Positions 1 through 10,562 of a stretch of DNA of 21,628 bases are shown here, piece after piece. Source of the stretch: Conidiobolus incongruus B7586 (Eukaryota > Entomophthoromycota > Entomophthoromycetes > Entomophthorales > Conidiobolaceae). The position numbers were made by a program, and so were the translations under genes. Position 1 is the first letter of the stretch. The number at the start of each line of letters is the position of its first letter. Location of the stretch: the NCBI GenBank assembly GCA_000697335.1, contig JNEM01011488.1:1-21628 (forward strand), written 5' to 3'. Below the pieces are notes generated by a model. That model saw nothing but the letters and a program-made list of their open reading frames with translations. It searched no databases and was not told the DNA's origin.

Positions 1-1106
1 TTATATAAATAAATAAAATTTTTTGAAAGATTTTTTTTATATGAGCTAATTTTTTAATTACCTAAAATAATTATAATTATATCAGTTACAATTTAAAAAA
101 TATATTAGATATATTATTTTTTCCTGTTATTCTCACTAAGAAAATACTTTATAACTTTAACTTAGTATATTCTATTATTATTATATTAAGTAATAAGTTC
201 TTATAAATTATATTAAAAATATTAATTAAAAAGAGTTATATTTAAGAGAAATATATATAATTTATTACTCATTAATTTTCCTTAAAATATTTTATAAAAA
301 TAGCATATATTATTATAATTTATTAGAGTAATTTATATTTGCTTCTCAATAAAATATTTATTTAAAATAATTTATAAAAAGGGATAATTTTACTTAATTT
401 ATCATTTTGATACATATTTTGGTAAAAGATAATATAAAAGGATTTAGAATTCATTAATTATAATAATTTAATATAAATAGCTTAATTTTTAACTATATTT
501 TAATAAGTTTCATTTAGTAATAATTATTTTAATTTTTTTTAGTTTTAATTAAAATATATTATAGTTATTCTTTATTTTTATTAATCAATTTATTTTCAAA
601 CTTTAAAATATATATATATATTATATATGTAATTAATATATAAGTATCTTAACAACTCTTTAACCGAATTAAAAAGTTGTTTTTAAATATATTTCTTTGA
701 AATCACTATAATTCAATAAGTAACAATTAGAACTAATTTTTATATTTTCAAAAATTTTAGGTAATTTTTTTTAACTTGAAAATAATTTAACTAATAATAA
801 AAAATGATTTTAAAAAATACTCTTTATTCAGAGTTTTTTGTAAATTTCAATATTTTTTAAAGAATTACTATAAAATATAGTAAATACTAAATTAAAATAA
901 TTATTATGATTATTATTAAATTTTAATATTATAAAATAAATAACAGATATTAAAGAGTTAGTTTTTGAATTAAATAAAATATCATCTATATAACTTAAAA
1001 CTATTTATTTTTTATTTATTATGTATATATATGTTTATTTAAAACTAATAAAATGTTTTAAAAATTAAAAATTTAAAAATTTTCCATTTTACTAGCTTTA
1101 TGATAA
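1..1106 (-). mobile_element. Mar1: decayed mariner-family DNA transposon, cut by window edge
   Basis: The sequence aligns through its length with the better kept copies Mar4 and Mar6. For example, the stretch around 42-90 matches Mar4 near 14484-14540. The inner end, next to a TA dinucleotide at 1107-1108, matches the transposase-start-side terminal repeat of the other copies, with several substitutions. By comparison with Mar4 about 200 bp of the other end lie outside the window. The transposase frame, read on the minus strand, is heavily degraded. This copy is clearly older than Mar4 and Mar6. The family assignment rests on the better copies. Confidence 0.8.
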
Positions 1107-1108
1107 TA

Positions 1109-1694
1109 TTTATATATATTATTTAAACTAATATATTAATTACACTCTTTATATTTGATATATTAATTTTGAAATAATTTTTTTAAATCTTTTTAAATAT
1201 TTATTAATATTTTCATAAAAGAAAATAAATATTTCTATTATTTATATCAATGCTAAATAGGTTATTTTGGCAAAAGATTTTAATATCTGATATTTCTAAT
1301 AATTTCGAATAAAATCGTAAATTAAATCAAAATTATTTATAATTATTGTATAATATATCATTAGTTTAGGTAATAAATAATAAATTAAAAATTGAATTAT
1401 AGAAATATAATATAATAATCAAATTAAAAACATTAAGTAAATCATTATAATATAGATACTAAGATATTTTATTATTTAAATTTTTGAAAATATTATTAAA
1501 AATTAAATGATAGAAAATAAGAAAGTTTAAGTATATTGAAAATATTTAATACCAAAGTATGAAAATATCAGTTGAATATTAGATAAAAATTATGATTAAT
1601 TTCCTATTTTATATTCATTATGAAAAGTTTTCTAATTTTTGAAAAATTATTAAATAACAAAAAATATTGTATATTATTATTATATTTGAATTAA
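1109..1694. other. AT-rich spacer
   Basis: Very AT-rich DNA between Mar1 and Mar2. I see no open frame of coding character, no RNA gene and no clear repeat beyond short A/T runs. Confidence 0.6.
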
Positions 1695-1696
1695 TA

Positions 1697-2993
1697 TTAG
1701 TAAGGAAATTAAAAAATGGCAAATTTTTTAATTTCTGATCTTTCAAACATATTATATATTTTGAAAGATTATATATATATAATATATAGGAAAATAAATA
1801 TTTTCAAACTATATATATATATTCAATTTTTATTATTTTTTTTATTAAAATATTTTGATTTTAAAATTTATACTTAAATTTAATCATGCTTAAACCAGAT
1901 TGTGATTATCAAAAGGCTTTTATTTTTATATCTTTAAAACTTAATCATAAACCCTCTAAAATAATTTAAAACTTGTAAACAACTTATAGAGATGGTGCTT
2001 TATCTAAAACTACCATATATCACTAGATTTATGATTTTAAAGCTAGAAAAGACATTATTTAAAATTTACCAAAATTTAAAACACTAATTTCTATTATTAC
2101 TCTTTTACTTATTAATAGAGTAAAAAAATATATTAAGAAATACCTTTTTATTTCTGTTAGAGAATTATTAAAGCAATTTAATATTAATTATATAAGCATA
2201 TAATATTTACTTAAGTTTAAACTTAAATTAATTAATAAAAATATAAAATGGATATGTTATAATTTAACAAAAGCCTAAAAGAAAACTAGAGTAGCTATAG
2301 CTAAACTAAACTTATTAAGGTATAACCAAAAACAAAGGTTTTTACAACAAATACTTATAATTGATGAATCTTAAATTTTTTTATATAATCCTTTATTAAA
2401 AAATAAAACAAGATGTTAGGTTAAGCTAAATTAATCCTTTTTACAAATTCTAATGAATAAACACTTTAAATATAAGTGAATGTTAATTATTATAATAGAT
2501 TATAATGGGATATAGTTTTTTTATTTAATACCTCAAGGAAAATTAATTAATAGTAAGTTATATATTACTTTTTTAAATAAAATAATTTCTAAATAGTGTT
2601 CTCAATATAAATTAAAAACACCTATTATTTTAAATGATAATTACAAAATATATAAAGCTAAAGCTGTAAAAGATTTTTTATACATAAAAAATTAGAGGGA
2701 GTTACTACATCTAGTATATTCACTTGATTATAACCTATGTGATTATAATTGTTTTAAACAATTAAAAAAACAGCTTGCAGGAAAAAAAATTCCTGCAAAC
2801 AAATTAAATTGGTTTGTGAAATATCAAATTTCAGTCTTTAATAAAAAGAACTGTTTTTTAAGTATTAGAAGTTTACCAAAAGTATAGAAAAGAGTTATTA
2901 ATAATAAAAGAGGCTATTAACTTAATATTATTCATTAATTTATTTGTTTAATTTTAATTTTAAAATTGTGCCATTACTTAATTTCTGCACTAA
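1697..2993 (+). mobile_element. Mar2: near full-length mariner transposon with TA target duplication
   Basis: The element is 1297 bp, flanked by TA at 1695-1696 and 2994-2995, the target duplication expected of Tc1/mariner elements. Its left end aligns without gaps over about 35 bases to the right end of Mar6 on the opposite strand. Its right end aligns over about 44 bases to the left end of Mar4. It is in the opposite orientation to Mar1, Mar4, Mar5 and Mar6. The length is typical of mariner elements (about 1.3 kb). Confidence 0.88.
1886..2920 (+). pseudogene. Mar2 mariner transposase, inactivated by in-frame stops
   Basis: Read from the ATG at 1886 to the TAA at 2918-2920, the frame is exactly 345 codons, the same as in Mar6 and the length known for Mos1 transposase. 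I counted about 14 internal stops and no net frame change. Recognisable parts are the N-terminal helix-turn-helix region, the first catalytic-Asp motif (IIDES), the second (LNDN) and the third (NLCDYN). The last two are separated by 34 residues, the DD34D spacing of the mariner family. Some stops fall where Mar6 has Trp or Gln codons, for example at the Trp of the YYW motif in the helix-turn-helix. The protein would have cut and pasted the element at TA sites; it cannot be made now. Confidence 0.85.
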
Positions 2994-2995
2994 TA

Positions 2996-4693
2996 ACTCT
3001 CTACCAATATTATTAATATACTGATCCCAGTTTAAAATAGTTTATTAAGCTATATATAGTCAAAATTAAAGTATTGATTATATAGATTTTGGTATATTTG
3101 ATAAGAAATATTACTATCTAAAGAGAAGTATTTATAAAAATCTTTCAATAAATTCGATAAATCTGTTCATATTTTGATTTTGCTTTATATTTTCAAATGG
3201 ACATAATAATTATTTAATTATGCAAAAGAGTTGAAATTAATAATCTCTATAATTTGAGAATGATAATAAGCTTTGACATTAGTTTTATATTCAATAAAAT
3301 CTCAGTTTAATTATATTTGAAAATGTAATTCAAAATATTTTTCAGGGTAATATATATAACACAACTAAATAAATATCCAAATAAACAAATTAGAGAGATA
3401 ATAAATTTGATTAAACATTCTATTATGAAAAGTAATATTAATCATCATTTAAAAGAAAACATTTTTGAATTTACTATATATATTAACCAACAAGATGCTA
3501 ACCGAATATTAAGATTGCATAATATTGAGTTTGAGAATCTAACTAAAATCATATTTGATAGATCTTTTCAAATTTAAAGTAATAATAGATATATTTAATA
3601 TCAAATGAATCACAAACTTATTATTAAATTGAAAATGAAAATATTTTGGAAAAAAATTTGTTAGGCTGAAATATTTAGATAAAATCATATTCTTATTATT
3701 TTAATTCTCGGTAATTGTTTATAGTTTTCATAAAAGTTAAAAATAAGAGTTACTGAATTCTCTAATAATTTTTGACTATTGATAATATGAGTATCAAATT
3801 GTAGATAATTTGTAGTTAAAATATTGTAACAGGAAATATCTGGAATGGTAAATATAAATATATTGATAAATATGAAATTTGTTGATCTTTTGATTTTTAA
3901 ATATTCATTATTAAATATTGAATCAAAATTTAATATTAATTGTAATATAAAGTAAAATATTTAATTAACAATAAAAGGAGTCAATAATCAGCCAAACTGA
4001 TGATGCAATATATGTTGTTTACTTACCGCATTATTTGAAAAATATCTATATAGTAACTTCTATATTGATCTATTAAATGGATAGAATAATAATATTATAT
4101 TAAGATTTGTATTAGAACTTATTTTAAATTGATGAATGTATCATTTAATAAAATAGTTGGCAGGAAATTTTAAATAATTCAATATCATAATATATTATAT
4201 ATCATGAATATTTGTTGTAGTGATATTCTATCAAAAACATTAATATGATTTACGGGGAGTATGAGTGTGATTAACATAGCTATGCACATAATGTAATAAA
4301 ATATTATAAATAAAATTTTAATGATTGTTAATAAATAATAAATATTGCATTAGGTATTAATATTATAATTTGGGTAAATAAGATATCAATTGACTTTAGT
4401 ATGATCAGGGAAATATACATATTATATAATTTTAGAAATAACCAAACTTACAAATTTTAATATTAATCAATCAAATCAGAATATAATATTATTTTAAATT
4501 GGTATATTTTAATTGGATTATTTAATTAAAAGTTAATTAGATACTCTGATTTATAATTGATTTGAAAACTAAAATGTTAACATTTTTTAGTCATTTAAGT
4601 TAAATAATGTATCTTGAATATTCATAAAATTTGTAGTTATATATTATATATAAATTATTCATTGATAATCAATCGAATATTAGAGATTCCTAA
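2996..4693. other. AT-rich spacer upstream of P1, with one short open frame
   Basis: About 1.7 kb between Mar2 and pseudogene P1. The only coding-like piece I see is the 82-codon open frame at 3329-3577, listed separately. A slightly less AT-rich patch lies near 4245-4290, but it gives no readable product. I see no RNA gene and no further mariner copy. Confidence 0.5.
3329..3577 (+). other. Open frame of 82 codons, possible gene remnant, not recognised
   Basis: The frame is open from just after a TAA at 3326 to the TAA at 3575-3577. The first ATG is at 3425, which would give only about 50 residues. The composition is more protein-like than the surrounding DNA, with mixed charged and hydrophobic residues such as the stretch INQQDANRILRLHNIEFEN. 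I do not recognise a family. It shows no resemblance to the mariner transposase or to TF1. It could be a decayed exon or a chance open frame, and I would not call it a gene on this evidence. Confidence 0.2.
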
Positions 4694-6420
4694 ATGATGC
4701 TCTCTTATGATGAATGCTGAATTTCAGAGAAAAAAAATGTATAAGAGAACAACCAAGTGAAAGGTGTTATAAAAGAGAAACTTAGTGTAACCATCAGGGT
4801 ATGAACTATGCTGCCGAAGTTGCACCTAGGAGTGATAAAATTGGAGCCAAGTTGAGAGAGCTCGAAAGCTTCATGAAATATGATACCAAATATTAGTATG
4901 GAAAAGATATAGACTTGTCAAAGCCATTTGAAGGTTCTGAGATAAATTTAAAATGACCGAACCCATTCGCTTCTTCAACTCCATCTTTTAATTCATCTGT
5001 TTATTCTTCCAGTATCTATTCAGAAAGATTTATATTAATAAAATTTGAAATTGAGACTTGTATACCGTCTCCTTAGCTTAAATTATATCTCGATGCCAAT
5101 CTCTAAAATGCTTATCAATCATATCTATTTATCAATTTGAAGCATATTCAGCTTTTGTATAAAACGAGACCACTTCATACTCCTCTCTTATATGCCATTT
5201 ACCTAGCGGGACAATTAAATTTTTTAAGGCAGAATGAGCATGCCCAGTATCTCAAAATCGAAATTAATAAGTTATATAATTTAGTTAAATATCTGTTCAT
5301 GTTCCAAAATAATGACAATAGCTTATTGAATATTCAAACTCTAATTCTTCTTACATTGAAATCCAAAACAATATGTGCGATGATGCGAGCTTACACATGG
5401 TTCAAGCTACATGAAAATTGCAGATGTTAGATTATCCATTTAAATCTATCAATACTTCCTTTAGACTCATGCATTAAAGGGAAAAAGAAGTGAAATTGAC
5501 AATGGCTAAAAAAGCTGATACTCTAATCACTTGTCTTTCATGAATTTCTTCCAAAATTTGTTTAAATAAAGAGTATGTAAACAAAACAGTCAATCATTAT
5601 AAAGGTTACCCTTTGATTCGATTGATTGACCCCAGTCATCTTAGAAACAAACTTAAAATTTCTAACAATGAGTTGCTGCAGCATTGTCAGTACCTTGATA
5701 TGGAACTTTATTCTTCTTGGGCATCTGTTGCTTAAAAAGTTTAGAAATTTAAACGCCAATTTGATCAATTCGATCTCACAAAAATCGACTCGCTTATTGA
5801 ATAATGGCAAGAACTGTGTAGAACCTTGATCAGTTTCCAATTATCGAGAATGAATGGAAAGAGTTTGAATAAAAGGTATTCAATTGACAATGCTTATTCC
5901 AATATACTTAAAACCAATTCTTTTCTACTTCAACTTCACATTATGAATTGAGTAAGCTTATTAAGAGAATTAATTCGGAAATTTAAAGTTAGCATTTATC
6001 CCTTAAAGAATCGTAACTATGAGGAAAAATCGTGCTATGTTAGAGTCAAAGAGCAGTCTCTAAGTAATCTAATACGAGTTCTTTATCCACCTGATAAGGA
6101 AAATAGAAAAATGAATGAATTAAATATGAAATATCGACTTTGTATTCCTAATGCCTCATTTGTTCATCCATAAGGATAACGCGAGCGAATATGATCAGAT
6201 GAATAAAAACATGGCGATTAGCGAGGGTTACAAATGGCCATACCTTGATTCCTTGTTTAAGACTATTTCTTTACTCCAAGCTGTACTAATTGATAACCAA
6301 ATCGAACCGGTAAGTTCAGTTTCTATTCAATCAATTATTATGCAGACATCAACTGCTAAAGACAGCGACTATAGGATCCAACAGAACAATATGGCCAATA
6401 CAACAGTAATCACATCTTGA
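4694..6420 (+). pseudogene. P1: full-length dead paralogue of the Zn(II)2Cys6 transcription factor TF1
   Basis: This is a broken host gene, about 1727 bp long against 1737 bp for TF1, and collinear with it. It starts with the same Met-Met-Leu-Ser. The zinc-cluster region is recognisable but damaged: the first Cys is now Tyr, the fourth is Ser, there is an in-frame TGA after the second Cys, and one extra base lies in the A-run that follows. The middle (5137-5430) still reads as a fragment containing FINLKHIQLLYKTRPLHTP, matching FINLKHLRLLLKLKPLETP in TF1. Later pieces match TF1 at YPLIRLID, YLDMELY and NLIRVLYPPD. The last piece (6151-6420) carries PHLFIHK and YKWPYLDSLF, matching PHFYISK and DQWPCLGRIF. 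It needs several frame changes and many stops to read through, and has no visible introns. Short open frames at 5562-5840 and 5626-5829 are by-products of this remnant. Confidence 0.9.
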
Positions 6421-7886
6421 AAATTATTTTTCTCCAATTTTTTCAACATCGTTATAAAAATATTGGATTTTTAAAAATAAATATCTATTTTTCAACACAA
6501 TATAGACTTTGATAAATATTCTATAAATATGTTATTATACTTAGGCTATTTTATAATTAAAATTAATCTTTCACTAATTTAGATTCAAAATATAACAATA
6601 ATTAGATAAACAATCCTTCAATTGGAAATTTTTCTAGTTCTCAAATATATAAAATATACATATGCAATAAAATGATACTAATCTGGAATTGAATTCTAAC
6701 AATTAGTAAAAAGGATTGCATAATTTTAATCTGCAAAATTCAATTTAATAAGGAATATTTAATTATTACTGTATTAATAAAATATTCTATTCAGAACAAA
6801 TTTTAAAGTGAATATTGCAAATTGATTAACATTCGAATATATCAAAATTTATACAGAATTATTTAATCATTTTTAATTTTCATTAGAAATTGGAAATAAA
6901 AATTTGTAAATAATATAGAGAATTGTATGTTGTTAATTTAATATTTTTTTTCAATATATATATATATATATATATATTGTTCTTTTATTCCAATGTTGAC
7001 CCGGCTAATAGGATATATTTAAAATAACTATAATATAAAAATATAATTTGATGATATTCAGGAGGATAAGTAAAAGAATATTTATTTTATATTACAATAT
7101 TACATAAATATCTCAGTATGGATTAATAAATGCTACAAAAAATACAATAAATAATTTACATGACTGGACCCAGGAATCCCAAAGAATTTAACAAAATGCT
7201 TGTAACAAGGTTGTTTTATTTAATTATACAATATAATTTGAAACAATATGAACACCAATTTGTTTGTTTCAATGATTTATACATTCAAATTTTCTCTCTT
7301 ACATAATGAATGAAAAATTTTAAAATTGATATAATATTTTTTATTAAACTATCAATTTCATGGTTCTGGATTAGTTTGGATATATGTTTCGAACAAATAT
7401 AGATTACATTGTATCCTAAAGCATTATGCCAAATGTATTGTTCTATGAGATGACTATATACTATTTCCATTTATTTCAGTTTTTATTTGATTAATTGATT
7501 GTACACAAAGAATTCATCGCCATATCAAATAATATATTGAAATAATTTTTTAACCCAAAAAGGATATTAAACGATTTTATATTTTAATTATATATAATTC
7601 GAAAAGTATAATTATATATCGATTTATCATCCTATGAGAGCAAAATATTAAAATAGATTTATAATAATCATTTTGAATAAAAACAAGATATATATAATAT
7701 GATTTTAATGAATGTAATCAATTTATTGCTATTCAGAGATTTTAGCTTCTCTTCATGTGGTGTATTATAGAATGTAATCAGGTTTATAATCAGCTATATC
7801 CCTTCATAACATAGGGCAATTAAGATATGTCTCTATCCTGACACATTTTAATTTTAATTGTATTGTTTAGAAGAAAAAAAATTAAT
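6421..7886. other. AT-rich spacer between P1 and Mar3
   Basis: It contains a short AT microsatellite (listed separately) and a 61-codon minus-strand open frame at 7285-7470 that I do not credit as a gene. A short direct repeat (gaatgtaatca) occurs twice near 7709-7780. I see no RNA gene, no transposon end and no further transcription-factor fragment. Confidence 0.5.
6954..6977. repeat. (AT)12 microsatellite
   Basis: An uninterrupted run of twelve AT units in the spacer downstream of P1. Confidence 0.9.
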
Positions 7887-7888
7887 TA

Positions 7889-9136
7889 TTACCATAGAAT
7901 TAAAGTAAAACAAAATTATTTAATATCTGATCTTTCAAATATATTATTAGTTTCAGAAAAGGATATATCAAAATAAATAGATAAATAAATTATTTTAGAT
8001 TATATATATATTATGTTTATTTTGCCATTAAAAAAAGTAACCTTGAAAATTTATTATTAAATTCAATTATGCTTATACTAAATAATAATGATTAAATGCT
8101 TTTTATCTCAATATCAGTAAAGCTTAACTATAAGCCATTTACAATTCTTTAAAATCTATTAATAGTTTTTAAAAATAATATTACATATATTTTAATTATT
8201 TATAATAAAGTAAGTTACTTTAAAGCTTGAAAAAAAACTTATTTAAAACTTATGAAAATTCAAAATATTAATTTTAAATAATATTTCTTTATTTATTAAT
8301 AAGGTAAAAATTTTATTAAAAGATATTTTTCAATTTCAATTAAAAGAAAATATAAGTAATTTAATATTAGATATATAAATATACTATATTTATTAAGGTT
8401 TAAACCTAAATTAATAAATAAAAACATAAAATTAAAAATTTATTTGTTGATTATAGCTTAAAAAATATCTAAATAAAACTTATTAAAGTATAATATAAGA
8501 ATCAAGTTTATATATTAGATTATTATCATCAGTGAATTTTAATCCCTTTTATATAGTTTTTTATTAATATATAGTTGAAATCTTATATTATATTATAATA
8601 ATTCTAATAAATTTTGATAAATATTTTATGTATAAGTTAATATTAATTATTATAATGAATTATAAAAAAATATATTATTCAAATTGAGTTTTGAAAGGAT
8701 AATTAATTGATAGCAAATCTAATATTGCTTTTTCAATAAAACTATTTTTATTAAGTGTTTTTTATAATTTAAAAGCACCTATTAATTTATATAAAAATAA
8801 TAAAAAATATATAATTAAAACTATAGAATATTTTCATATTAAAAATAACTAAAGCTATTATATCTAGTATATGTATTAGATTATACCTTATATAGTTACA
8901 ATTGTTTTAAGCTATCGAATAATTAATTTATTATATAAATGAAATTACTAAAAAATTTAAATAGTTTGTAAATTATTAAATTTCAATTTTTAATAAAAAT
9001 AATTTTTTAAAATTAAAAAATTATAAAAAATATAGCAAAAAGTAAATAATTTGAAAAATGTTGATATTATATTATATATTTATATTTTTAACTTATTAAA
9101 ACTTTGTTTATTTTGAATCTTTAAAAACTCTGGTTA
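7889..9136 (+). mobile_element. Mar3: oldest-looking mariner copy
   Basis: The element is 1248 bp, flanked by TA at 7887-7888 and 9137-9138. Its left end and the adjoining subterminal region (rich in TTTCAAATATATTATTAG) align with the ends of the other copies. The transposase reading is recognisable near its start (KLNYKPF, against KLNHKPF in Mar6) and at LINKNIK, but it is interrupted by many stops and small indels. The first catalytic-Asp motif has changed. It is shorter than Mar4 and Mar6 by about 60 bp. Same orientation as Mar2. It is the most diverged of the six copies, so probably the earliest insertion. Confidence 0.82.
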
Positions 9137-9294
9137 TATATAATTTGGATTAATATCACTAGAGAAGTTAATATAAAAGGTCTGTATAACTATTAAAACA
9201 ATATTATTCTCTTTGAATTATCATGACAGAAAGGTATAATAAGGTTGTATTTATAGATAGGGTGATTAAAAACACTTAAACATTCTATATATGA

Positions 9295-9316
9295 TATAAG
9301 AGGTATATCTCTTATA
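9295..9316. repeat. 8-bp inverted repeat (hairpin)
   Basis: Perfect arms TATAAGAG and CTCTTATA are separated by six bases. It lies in spacer DNA and could form a small hairpin. No linked gene ends nearby, so I assign no function. Confidence 0.5.
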
Positions 9317-9696
9317 ATAGTGTATTGAATATTTTAGCAAGAATTTGAAAATATTTGAATTTGATCTGAAAGATAATTTAGAAATTAAGTGATAAAATTT
9401 TGAATGAACATCTACTTAAAAAATTATTGAGACATTGGTATTCATACTTTGTTTGATTTTCAAGTTTATTGCAATTATAAATCATTATATCATTCGGATT
9501 ATCAAATAAACATTATATATTTAGTCCTATATAGCATCAATTGAAACTTAAAAACAATAAATTGTAAATTTTGATTTCCCTACCAAATTTCTTCAATTAA
9601 GTGTATTCTAACTCTGATTTGGATGCTATATATTGGCAGTTCTGAACCTATCAAAAAAAGGAGATAATGAAATGAATTTTTTATCACACATTTATT

Positions 9697-9706
9697 ATCA
9701 ACTCTA
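9697..9706 (+). promoter_or_regulatory. Upstream motif ATCAACTCTA shared by P2 and TF1
   Basis: The decamer ATCAACTCTA followed by a CT/AAC stretch occurs 56 bases before the P2 ATG. It occurs again at 10526-10535, 37 bases before the TF1 ATG. The shared context suggests the two genes were duplicated with part of their promoter or 5' leader. Whether the motif binds anything is unknown. Confidence 0.35.
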
Positions 9707-9752
9707 TCTTAACCATTTAAATATTACTCAATAATTTTGAAACAACAAAAAA

Positions 9753-9990
9753 ATGAACAAATTATCATGTAAAAAGTTTTGCGCCCCGAAGTATCGATCC
9801 GTAAATGGATAACCTTGCGCGGGGTACATTGAACGGAGCATTAAGGTAAAGTATTGAAATGACAACAATATCGAAACCTGTGCTAAAATCTCAAATTATT
9901 GAAGCGAAAATATAGGAATTGGAGAGGATATTGAATGATTATATTCAATCAAATCCAGATTTTAAAACTTCATCATCAATCAAATTATTT
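9753..9990 (+). pseudogene. P2: N-terminal stump of a Zn(II)2Cys6 factor paralogous to TF1
   Basis: From the ATG at 9753 the reading Leu-Ser-Cys-Lys-Lys aligns with the start of the TF1 zinc cluster. The first and fourth Cys positions are kept, followed by a TAA where TF1 has Gln before Pro-Cys. The other cluster cysteines are lost (second, third, fifth and sixth read Phe, Ser, Tyr and Val). After a frame change, the reading around 9890-9960 gives QIIEAKI, a stop, then ELERILNDYIQS, matching the TF1 linker coiled coil (MEKRLEELENLLKKYIQS). Nothing of the middle or C-terminal domain follows, so the rest was deleted or has decayed beyond recognition. It lies directly upstream of TF1 on the same strand. 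Confidence 0.75.
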
Positions 9991-10381
9991 CATTTTTTTA
10001 AAATTGGATAAAAATCCTAAAATTATATTTGATAATTTTAGGTTCAATTTTAAAATAAATTGGGAATACAATTAAAATTTCAGTTGAAATTTGACAGATT
10101 AAAAAATATGTTAACCAAATGATATTGACCTTTATTTCAGAAAATTAATGGAAAAAATACTAGTAATATGACTATTGAAATTATGATGTAATTTCAATAT
10201 AGAGTCAAATTATTTACATTTTAATAACACTTAATATATTTATTATAATAAAAATAATATTTTATTGATGAATTTATTTTAAATACATTAGATTACACAT
10301 ATATGAGTTATCAAGTTATTATGGTAAATACCAAGTATTCATATATTGAAATTAAAATAATTTGGTTTTAAATTAGTTTTA

Positions 10382-10430
10382 CCAATTAAAAGTGTGATTC
10401 CAGTTTCCTAACCAATTGCAATCAACCAAT
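10382..10430 (+). promoter_or_regulatory. Cluster of three CCAAT boxes upstream of TF1
   Basis: CCAAT pentamers lie at 10382-10386, 10412-10416 and 10426-10430, between 181 and 133 bases before the start codon. Two share the extended form ACCAATTAAA(A)G. CCAAT is the site of the conserved HAP/NF-Y complex, and three copies in 50 bp close to a start is suggestive. Binding is inferred, not shown. Confidence 0.4.
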
Positions 10431-10525
10431 TAAAGTTCAGCATAATTCAAATGCATTAGTAATAATAAAGGGTCTAAATCCGATTGTTCTTTAACTCTAA
10501 AACTAATATCCAATATAATTTCTTA

Positions 10526-10535
10526 ATCAACTCTA
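10526..10535 (+). promoter_or_regulatory. Upstream motif ATCAACTCTA, TF1 copy
   Basis: This is the second occurrence of the decamer also found before P2. It lies 37 bases before the TF1 start codon, probably within the 5' leader or core promoter. Shared descent is a sufficient explanation. Confidence 0.35.
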
Positions 10536-10562
10536 GCTAACTCATATATTAAAATTACAAAA

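Larger units (their letters stand above)
9139..9752. other. Spacer between Mar3 and P2
   Basis: AT-rich DNA with one short palindrome (9295-9316). Its downstream end is the presumed former promoter of P2 and holds a motif shared with TF1 at 9697-9706. I see no gene. Confidence 0.5.
9991..10562. other. Spacer and presumed promoter of TF1
   Basis: AT-rich sequence between the P2 stump and TF1. The proximal part holds three CCAAT pentamers and the motif shared with P2, both listed separately. I found no clear TATA box at a convincing distance. Confidence 0.5.

Noticed and set aside
1886-2920. Reassigned stop codons (TAA/TAG read as Gln or Trp) as explanation for the interrupted transposase frames
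   Set aside because: The intact TF1 gene uses standard Gln and Trp codons and no internal stops. The interrupted sites differ between transposon copies, and one site is TAG in one copy and TAA in another.
5562-5840. Minus-strand 92-codon open frame
   Set aside because: It lies antisense to P1, where the plus strand aligns to TF1 (YPLIRLID, YLDMELY), so it is a by-product of the decayed gene.
7285-7470. Minus-strand 61-codon open frame
   Set aside because: Isolated, Ile-rich, with no recognisable motif and no support from neighbours; such lengths arise by chance.
9781-9830. GC-rich patch considered as a possible RNA gene
   Set aside because: It falls within the zinc-cluster region of P2, which explains it. 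No tRNA-like fold or box sequences are evident.
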